Assembly (NCBI RefSeq): GCF_001542625.1
Contig: NZ_CP016279.1
Span: 3,720,001-3,784,000 of the forward strand
Source of the DNA: Streptomyces griseochromogenes
GTDB taxonomy: Bacteria > Actinomycetota > Actinomycetes > Streptomycetales > Streptomycetaceae
Length of the DNA: 64,000 nucleotides
Direction of reading: 5' to 3'
Shown in pieces: positions 55,466 to 64,000 of the stretch. Position 1 is the first letter of the stretch; each line of letters opens with the position of its first letter. Made by a program: the position numbers and the translations under genes. Under the pieces are notes generated by a model. That model was not told where the DNA came from and ran no database searches. It saw nothing but the letters and a program-made list of their open reading frames with translations.

Positions 55466-56901
55466 GCGGAAACCTCACTCCGGTCCCCACCCCACAACGT
55501 GTGGAACGCCCCCTCCTGGTCCACCCGCCGATACGTGTGCGCACCGAAGAAGTCCCGCTGCCCCTGCGTGAGCGCCGCGGGCAGCCTCTCCGCCCGCAAC
55601 GCGTCGTAGTACGCCAGCGCCGCCGCGAAGCCCGGCGTCGGCACGCCCTGCCGAGTCGCCGCGATCAGGACCTCGCGCCAGTCGTCCTGCGCGGCCGCGA
55701 TCTCCTGCGCGAAGGTCTCGTCCGACAGCAGGCTCGGCAGATCGGCGCGGGCGTCGTACGCGGCGCGGATGCGGTCCAGGAAGGCCGCCCGGATGATGCA
55801 GCCGCCGCGCCAGATCGCGGAGACGGCACCGAGGTCGATGTCCCAGTCGTACTCCTCGCTGCCCGCCGCGATCTCGTGGAAGCCCTGCGTATACGAAACG
55901 ATCTTGGACGCGTACAGCGCCTGCTCCACCCGGTCGGCGAACGCGGCCGCCTCCGACCCGCTCAGCGCGGTCGGCTTCGGCCCGGCCAGGTCCCGCGAAG
56001 CGGACCGCAGCGCCGCGTGCCCGGACAGCGACCGGGCGAACACGGCCTCGGCGATGCCGGACACCGGCACGCCCAGGTCCAGCGCGATCTGGACCGTCCA
56101 GCGGCCGGTGCCCTTCTGCTCGGCCTGGTCGACCACCACGTCCACGAACGGCTTGCCGGTCGCCGCGTCCACGTGGGACAGCACCTCGGCGGTGATCTCG
56201 ATCAGGTAGGAGTCCAGGCGGCCGGTGTTCCAGGTGCGGAAGATGTCCGCGATCTGGGCGGGGGAGTACCCGGCGACGTCCCGCAGCAACTGGTAGGCCT
56301 CGCCGATCAGCTGCATGTCGGCGTACTCGATGCCGTTGTGCACCATCTTCACGAAGTGACCGGCACCGTCCGGGCCGACATGGGTCACGCAGGGCGCCCC
56401 GTCCTTGGCCTTCGCCGAGATCTTCTCCAGCATCGGACCGAGGGAGTCGTAGGACTCCTTCGGTCCGCCCGGCATGATGCTCGGCCCGTGCAGCGCGCCC
56501 TCCTCGCCGCCGGAGACGCCCATGCCGACGAAGTGGATGCCCTGCTCGCGCAGCGCCTTCTCACGGCGGCGGGTGTCCGCGAAGTGCGCGTTGCCCCCGT
56601 CGATGATCATGTCCCCGGGCTCCAGGAGCGGGGCGAACTCCTCGATCACCGCGTCCGTCGGACCACCGGCCTTGACCATGATGACCAGCCGACGCGGCCG
56701 CTCCAGCGCCGCCACGAACTCCTCGGCGGTCTCGGCCGCGATGAAGTCCCCCTCGGTGCCGAACCCCTCCACCAGCGCCTTCGTCCGCGACACCGTACGG
56801 TTGTGCACGGCGACCGTGTAGCCGTTGCGCGCGAAGTTCCGGGCGAGGTTGCGGCCCATGACCGCAAGACCCGTGACGCCGATCTGCGCTGAAGTGCTCA
56901 T
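55462..56901 (-). CDS. gnd: 6-phosphogluconate dehydrogenase, decarboxylating
   Basis: 479-aa NADP-dependent enzyme of the oxidative pentose phosphate pathway (6-phosphogluconate to ribulose 5-phosphate and CO2). The N-terminal Rossmann motif is IGVTGLAVMGRNLARNFARN (GxAxMGxN type) followed by NRTVSRTKAL (NADP). The substrate/catalytic region is GVSGGEEGALHGPSIMPGG and the family signature is HFVKMVHNGIEYADMQLIGE with the catalytic Lys. The C-terminal helical domain has YTQGFHEIAAGSEEYDWDID, IWRGGCIIRAAFLDRI and QRDFFGAHTYRR. Length equals the usual ~470-480 aa. It is a single gene on the minus strand; the 282 bases upstream show no riboswitch I can recognise. Confidence 0.96.
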   Translation of the reverse strand: MSTSAQIGVTGLAVMGRNLARNFARNGYTVAVHNRTVSRTKALVEGFGTEGDFIAAETAEEFVAALERPRRLVIMVKAGGPTDAVIEEFAPLLEPGDMIIDGGNAHFADTRRREKALREQGIHFVGMGVSGGEEGALHGPSIMPGGPKESYDSLGPMLEKISAKAKDGAPCVTHVGPDGAGHFVKMVHNGIEYADMQLIGEAYQLLRDVAGYSPAQIADIFRTWNTGRLDSYLIEITAEVLSHVDAATGKPFVDVVVDQAEQKGTGRWTVQIALDLGVPVSGIAEAVFARSLSGHAALRSASRDLAGPKPTALSGSEAAAFADRVEQALYASKIVSYTQGFHEIAAGSEEYDWDIDLGAVSAIWRGGCIIRAAFLDRIRAAYDARADLPSLLSDETFAQEIAAAQDDWREVLIAATRQGVPTPGFAAALAYYDALRAERLPAALTQGQRDFFGAHTYRRVDQEGAFHTLWGGDRSEVSA

Positions 56902-56928
56902 ACCGCCTGCTCCCTAGCTGCCTCGTGA

Positions 56929-59584
<2,656 letters not shown>

Positions 59585-59803
59585 CGGCAACTCCTGTGCG
59601 TGCGACGGGACCCGTGGGTCCGGTGCGGCGTACGGTCTGCGTTCATAGCGAACACTCTGCCCGCCCGGACCCTTCCCGTCGTCGTCCCTGAGCACGCAAT
59701 GGGTCCTACTACCGATGGAGTACACCACCCGCACGATCATCCCCAAGGGGGGCGTCCACGGGTGGAGACCCCGACTCCCGGGCCGCGAAGGAGCCTGGTA
59801 CTA

Positions 59804-60571
59804 GTGCTTGTCGTGGACCTCGACCCCGATCTCGCCGCACTCCGCCCGCTCGGCGGCTTCTTCGTCCTGCGGACCACCGCCGCCGCGCCGGGGCCGACTT
59901 CGAAAACCCTGCCGACTCTCGCGGAGACCTACGCAACGGCGGCATCGGATGTTCACCCCGACGCGCTGACACTCCGCGTCACCACCGTGGCGGCCCGTCT
60001 CCACACTCCTGAACTGCGGGTTTCCGCCTCCGTCAGTCAACAGGGCCTCGCCGCCCGGCTGTGGTCCGCGGCCCTCGCCTGCGCCGCCGTGTACGGCCGG
60101 GTGCCCGATCTGGACCCCCGGCTGCTGCGCTGGGACGCCACCGCCACGGCGCCCGACGACCTGTGGCTGACCGAGGTCCGCCCGCTTCCCGGGGACCCCG
60201 GGGCCGCCGCCGCGCTCGCGGACACCGTGCTGCACGGCCATCTCGAACCCCTAGGGGACGCCCTGAGGGCCCGCTACGGCGTCGCGGCCGGCCTGCTGTG
60301 GGGCAACGCGGGCTCGGCGCTGGCCGGCGCGGCCCGCGAACTCGACCGCTGGGCGCGCGCGAACGGCCGTACCGAAGTGGCGGCCCGGGCCCGCGCCCTC
60401 ACCGACGAACTCTTCGCCCATCCGCTGCTGCGCACCACCGGCTCCCGCACCGGCACGGCCTTCCGCCGCCGCAGCTGCTGCCTGTACTACCGCGTCCCCG
60501 GCGGCGGAGTGTGCGGCGACTGCTGCTTCGTCCGTCCTCCGCGCTCTTCCCCGGGCGCCGCATCTGGGTGA
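59804..60571 (+). CDS. FhuF-like (2Fe-2S) ferric-iron reductase family protein
   Basis: 255-aa cytoplasmic protein. GTG 59804 is the best start (AAGGAG ten bases upstream). The C-terminus has the four-Cys [2Fe-2S] motif RRSCCLYYRVPGGGVCGDCC (C-C-x10-C-x2-C), the hallmark of FhuF-type proteins that reduce iron in ferric siderophores. The N-terminal ~200 residues (LWSAALACAAVYGRVPDLDP) match the all-helical region of that family. Exact substrate unknown. It is followed by the glycogen genes but is probably independent. Confidence 0.83.
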   Translation: MLVVDLDPDLAALRPLGGFFVLRTTAAAPGPTSKTLPTLAETYATAASDVHPDALTLRVTTVAARLHTPELRVSASVSQQGLAARLWSAALACAAVYGRVPDLDPRLLRWDATATAPDDLWLTEVRPLPGDPGAAAALADTVLHGHLEPLGDALRARYGVAAGLLWGNAGSALAGAARELDRWARANGRTEVAARARALTDELFAHPLLRTTGSRTGTAFRRRSCCLYYRVPGGGVCGDCCFVRPPRSSPGAASG

Positions 60572-60611
60572 CCATGAAGGGAACCTGCCGCCGGTACAAG
60601 GGGGTTGTCGG

Positions 60612-61763
60612 GTGCGTGTGGGACTGCTGACCCGGGAGTACCCCCCGGACGTGTACGGCGGCGCGGGCGTCCATGTCGAGTTCCTGGCCCGGGAGCTGAC
60701 CGATCTGGTGGACCTGGAGGTGCACTGCTGGGGCGAGGGCCGCGGCGTCGGCGTCGTACGCCACCGCCCCTGGTCCGTCCTCGACGGCTCCAACGACGCG
60801 CTGCGCACCTTCTCCGTGGACTTGTCCATCGCCGCCGCCCTCGAAGGCCGCGACCTCGTCCACTCCCACACCTGGTACGCCAATCTCGCCGGCCACCTCG
60901 CCAAGCTCCTGTACGGCATCCCGCACGTGGTGACCGCCCACTCGCTGGAGCCCCTGCGCCCCTGGAAGGCCGAGCAGCTGGGCGGCGGATACACCCTGTC
61001 GAGCTGGACCGAGCGCACCGCCGTCGAGGCCGCGGACGCGGTGATCGCCGTGTCGGGGGCCATGCGGGAGGACGTCCTGGCCTGTTACCCGGCGCTGGAC
61101 CCGGCGAAGGTCCACGTCGTGCACAACGGCATCGACACGAGCCTGTACCGGCCGCACCGCGGCACCGACGCCCTCTCCCGGACCGGGCTCGACCCCGCGC
61201 GTCCCTACGTCCTGTTCGTCGGCCGGATCACCCGCCAGAAGGGCGTGCCCCATCTGCTGCGCGCGGTACGGGACATCGACCCGGGCGCGCAGGTCGTGCT
61301 CTGTGCGGGAGCACCCGACACCCCGGAGATCGACCGCGAGTTCCGGGAGCTGTACCGGGAGCTGAGCCGGGTCCGCGAGGGCGTGTTCTGGATCCCGCAG
61401 ATGCTGCCCCGCACGGACGTGATCCAACTGCTCACCCACGCGGCCGTGTTCGTCTGCCCGTCGGTGTACGAGCCCCTCGGCATCGTCAACCTGGAGGCGA
61501 TGGCGTGCGGCACGCCCGTCGTCGCCTCCAGGGTCGGCGGCATCCCCGAGGTGGTGGAGGAGGGCAGGACGGGTCTCCTCGTCGACGTGGACGACGGCTT
61601 CGAGGAGGGCCTCGCCCGGGCACTGGACGCCGTCCTCGGCGACCGGGAGACCGCGCGGCGGATGGGGGAGGCCGGACGCGAGCGCGCGGTCGGCGAGTTC
61701 GGCTGGGCCGCGGTGGCCCGGCGCACCGCCGGACTGTACGAGGAGATCCTCAAGCAGGCTTAG
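60612..61763 (+). CDS. glgA: Glycogen synthase / alpha-maltose-1-phosphate synthase (GT4)
   Basis: 383-aa GT-B glycosyltransferase of family GT4. GTG 60612 (MRVGLLTREYPPDVYGGAGVHV) matches the family's start. Nucleotide-sugar motifs: YVLFVGRITRQKGVPHLLRA and the E-x7-E element SVYEPLGIVNLEAMACGTPV. It belongs to the actinobacterial group first called glycogen synthase (GlgA). The mycobacterial orthologue, GlgM, mainly makes alpha-maltose 1-phosphate from ADP-glucose and glucose 1-phosphate. It is paired with glgC, which makes the ADP-glucose, as in mycobacteria. The name GlgM may be more correct. Confidence 0.9.
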   Translation: MRVGLLTREYPPDVYGGAGVHVEFLARELTDLVDLEVHCWGEGRGVGVVRHRPWSVLDGSNDALRTFSVDLSIAAALEGRDLVHSHTWYANLAGHLAKLLYGIPHVVTAHSLEPLRPWKAEQLGGGYTLSSWTERTAVEAADAVIAVSGAMREDVLACYPALDPAKVHVVHNGIDTSLYRPHRGTDALSRTGLDPARPYVLFVGRITRQKGVPHLLRAVRDIDPGAQVVLCAGAPDTPEIDREFRELYRELSRVREGVFWIPQMLPRTDVIQLLTHAAVFVCPSVYEPLGIVNLEAMACGTPVVASRVGGIPEVVEEGRTGLLVDVDDGFEEGLARALDAVLGDRETARRMGEAGRERAVGEFGWAAVARRTAGLYEEILKQA

Positions 61764-61814
61764 CGCGGTCCGCTCACGGGCAGCCATGATTCGACGAGGG
61801 TGAGGGGAGCGGCC

Positions 61815-63035
61815 ATGCGTCGTGGAGGACCTTCGGTGCTCGGAATCGTACTGGCGGGCGGAGAAGGCAAGCGCCTGATGCCCCTGACCGCGGACCGCGC
61901 CAAACCGGCGGTCACCTTCGGCGGCACCTACCGGCTCGTCGACTTCGTCCTGTCCAACCTCGTCAACGCCGACGTCCTGCGCATCTGCGTGCTGACCCAG
62001 TACAAGTCGCACTCCCTGGACCGGCACATCACCACCACCTGGCGCATGTCCAGCCTGCTCGGCAACTACGTCACCCCGGTCCCGGCCCAGCAGCGGCTCG
62101 GCCCGCGCTGGTACCTGGGCAGCGCCGACGCCATCCTGCAGTCCCTGAACCTGGTCCACGACGAACAGCCCGAGTACGTGGCCGTGTTCGGCGCCGACCA
62201 CGTCTACCGCATGGACCCGCGGCAGATGCTCCGGCAGCACATCGAGGGCGGCGCGGGCGTGACGGTGGCCGGCATCCGGGTGCCGCGCGCGGAGTCCTCC
62301 TCCTTCGGGGTGATCACGCCGGGCTCGGACGGCCTCGGCATCGAGCGCTTCCTGGAGAAGCCAGCCGACCCTCCCGGACTGCCGGACGACCCCGAGCGTG
62401 TGTTCGCCTCGATGGGCAACTACATCTTCACCACCAAAGCCCTCATCGAGTCGCTGCACCGTGATGCCGAGGACAGTCAGTCCGTGCACGACATGGGCGG
62501 CTCGATCCTGCCCCAGCTGACCGCCCGCGGCGAGGCGCAGCTGTACGACTTCAGCGACAACCACGTGCCCGGCGAGACCAGCCGCGACCAGGGCTACTGG
62601 CGGGACGTCGGCACCCTGGACGCCTACCACGAGGCCCATATGGACCTCATCGCCGAGCGCCCCGCCTTCAACCTCTACAACCGCCAGTGGCCCGTCTACA
62701 CCCACTCCAACCAGCTCTCGCCGGCCCGCTTCAACGCGGGCGGCATCGCGAGCGAGTCCATCATCAGCGCCGGCTGTCTGATCCGCGGTCAGGTCAGCCG
62801 GTCCGTGCTGTCCCCGGGCGTACGGGTCGACCCGGGCGCGGTCGTGCAGGGCTCGGTGCTGCACGACAACGTGCGCATCGGCCGGGGCGCGGTCGTCCGC
62901 GGTTCCGTGCTGGACAAGAACGTCGAGGTACCGCCCGGCGCGACCATCGGCGTCAACCCGGAGCGGGACGCCGAGCTGTACACCGTCTCCAAAGGCGGGG
63001 TGATCGCCCTGGGGAAGGGGCAGGTAGTCCCCTGA
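61815..63035 (+). CDS. glgC: Glucose-1-phosphate adenylyltransferase
   Basis: 406-aa enzyme that makes ADP-glucose, the committed donor for glycogen and maltose-1-phosphate. ATG 61815 has GAGGGGAG upstream; GTG 61800 is less likely. Motifs: [20 protein letters not shown] (nucleotidyl loop), [37 protein letters not shown] (Glc1P-binding Lys in EKP) and a C-terminal left-handed beta-helix ([20 protein letters not shown]). It is codirectional with glgA/glgM, 51 bases apart. Regulation by metabolites is typical of the family. Confidence 0.95.
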   Translation: MRRGGPSVLGIVLAGGEGKRLMPLTADRAKPAVTFGGTYRLVDFVLSNLVNADVLRICVLTQYKSHSLDRHITTTWRMSSLLGNYVTPVPAQQRLGPRWYLGSADAILQSLNLVHDEQPEYVAVFGADHVYRMDPRQMLRQHIEGGAGVTVAGIRVPRAESSSFGVITPGSDGLGIERFLEKPADPPGLPDDPERVFASMGNYIFTTKALIESLHRDAEDSQSVHDMGGSILPQLTARGEAQLYDFSDNHVPGETSRDQGYWRDVGTLDAYHEAHMDLIAERPAFNLYNRQWPVYTHSNQLSPARFNAGGIASESIISAGCLIRGQVSRSVLSPGVRVDPGAVVQGSVLHDNVRIGRGAVVRGSVLDKNVEVPPGATIGVNPERDAELYTVSKGGVIALGKGQVVP

Positions 63036-63161
63036 CGGACGGGTCGTCAGACCGCCCCGGAACGCGACGCGTTTGGTATCACCCTCCCGGAATGCCCGGG
63101 TTCGCATCGTTCGGCCTTCACGATGCAGGCAACGATGTCGAACCTTCGGAGGTCATCCGAC

Positions 63162-64000
63162 ATGAGAGGGACCCGGCGCACGCGGCTGTGCCTCGCCGCG
63201 GTGATGGCAGCGTCCACGCTGATCGCCACCCCTGCCGCACGGGCCGCCGAGCGGACCGACGGCCACCTCACCGACCTGGTCAACCCGTTCATCGGGAGCC
63301 AGAACGAGGGCAACACCTTCCCCGGCGCGGCCGTGCCCTTCGGCATGGTCCAGCTCTCCCCGGACACCGGGCACAGCACCGGCTACGACTACACTCAGAA
63401 CCGCATTCGCGGCTTCTCGCTGGTCCATCTCTCGGGCGTCGGCTGCCGGATCGGCGGCGACCTGCCCGTCCTGCCGACCACGGGCGACGTCACACAGACG
63501 GACTACGCCAAGTACGCCGCGGGGTATTCGCACGCGGACGAGGAGGCGAGCCCCGGCTACTACCGCGTCGGCCTCGACTCCGGCATCCGCGCCGAGCTGA
63601 CCGCGACCGGGCGCACCGGAGTGCAGCGTTTCACCTTCCCCGCCACCGACAAGGCCAACGTCCTGCTGAACGCCTCCCAGTCGCTGCACCAGGCGGTCGG
63701 CAGCTCGGTCGAGATCCTCGACGACCACACCGTGCGCACCGAGATCACCGGCCACGGCTTCTGCCGTGACACCGGCCCCTACAGCGTCTACACGATCACC
63801 CGCTTCAGCCGGCCCTTCACCGCGTACGGCACCTGGAAGGGCTCCGCGGTCACCGCCGGTGCCCGCACCGGCCCGGGCGGCGCCTACGTCCGCTTCGACG
63901 CGACGAAGGACCGTACCGTCGAGGCGACCACCGCGATGTCGTACGTCGACGCGCGCGGCGCCGCCGTCAACCTGCGCGCCGAGGGCGGCCGGTCCTTCGA
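63162..64000 (+). CDS. GH92 alpha-mannosidase-type secreted protein (5' part)
   Basis: The gene runs off the window after ~279 residues. ATG 63162 with TCGGAGG upstream; a signal peptide follows (LCLAAVMAASTLIATPAARA). The start of the mature protein, DLVNPFIGSQNEGNTFPGAA followed by VPFGMVQLSPDT, and FSLVHLSGVGCRIGGDLPVL are diagnostic of family GH92, calcium-dependent exo-alpha-mannosidases. Later parts with the catalytic acids are outside the window. It would act on mannans or glycoprotein glycans outside the cell. Confidence 0.9.
   Translation, partial: MRGTRRTRLCLAAVMAASTLIATPAARAAERTDGHLTDLVNPFIGSQNEGNTFPGAAVPFGMVQLSPDTGHSTGYDYTQNRIRGFSLVHLSGVGCRIGGDLPVLPTTGDVTQTDYAKYAAGYSHADEEASPGYYRVGLDSGIRAELTATGRTGVQRFTFPATDKANVLLNASQSLHQAVGSSVEILDDHTVRTEITGHGFCRDTGPYSVYTITRFSRPFTAYGTWKGSAVTAGARTGPGGAYVRFDATKDRTVEATTAMSYVDARGAAVNLRAEGGRSF

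Overview
This window is high-GC actinobacterial DNA, almost certainly from a Streptomyces chromosome. The support is the very strong G/C bias at third codon positions, many GTG starts, 4- and 8-base stop/start overlaps, a mycothiol-era actinobacterial gene set (GH65, actinobacterial glycogen synthase/GlgC pair, Rpf-M23 hydrolase, gnd) and a repeat of the type scattered between Streptomyces genes. I found no tRNA, rRNA or CRISPR array.

Layout. 1-337: tail of an ABC exporter. 504-6553: secreted carbohydrate enzymes (ricin-lectin GH18; lectin plus beta-helix protein, GH55-like) and a GH65 disaccharide phosphorylase/hydrolase. 6609-7060: a broken DUF6817 gene. 7060-14897: a LysR regulator divergent from coxM-coxS-coxL-(xdhC/YHS)-coxD-coxE. 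CoxL carries the form I active-site loop AYACSFR, so this is a genuine aerobic CO dehydrogenase locus. 15261-23524: a sulfur-scavenging region. It holds a sulfonate-type binding lipoprotein, an Rrf2 regulator, an SfnB-like oxidoreductase, a winged-helix regulator, an amino-acid-type ABC importer and an SsuE-like FMN reductase. Two 30-bp copies of one near-palindromic operator and two short RHxD leader peptides, read from the sequence, tie its transcription units together. The importer shows decay: one binding protein is a remnant, and the ATPase has Glu in place of the Walker A Lys. 24022-32824: a peptide/nickel-type ABC importer with a fused double ATPase, a DUF1684 protein, an LLM flavin oxidoreductase and a secreted intradiol-dioxygenase-like protein. 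32988-35447: a LAL-type LuxR regulator.

35568-54241: accessory DNA. The most interesting structure is a roughly 17.4-kb island whose two ends are copies of the start of panD. At the left (36794-36826) the first ten panD codons stand with an upstream leader and then a TAG stop. At the right (54212) a full panD begins with a diverged start and promoter region. Both share the 17-bp core TGTTCAAGTCCAAGATC, as expected for integration into panD by an element that supplies a new 5' end. Inside are a UvrD-helicase remnant, an AbiEii-type nucleotidyltransferase with a small partner, and a three-gene unit that I do not recognise as a described system. That unit encodes a 1993-aa DnaQ-like exonuclease + DinG-like helicase + RecQ-like helicase fusion, a 779-aa protein of unknown family, and a 1994-aa protein with an AAA/STAND-type ATPase. 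It has the look of an anti-phage or anti-plasmid defence system. No integrase was found.

54212-64000: core genes resume: panD, a small GNAT acetyltransferase, a Pro-rich peptide, gnd, an Rpf-LysM-M23 wall hydrolase, a DMT transporter, a FhuF-like iron-sulfur protein, glgA/glgM, glgC and the start of a GH92 alpha-mannosidase.
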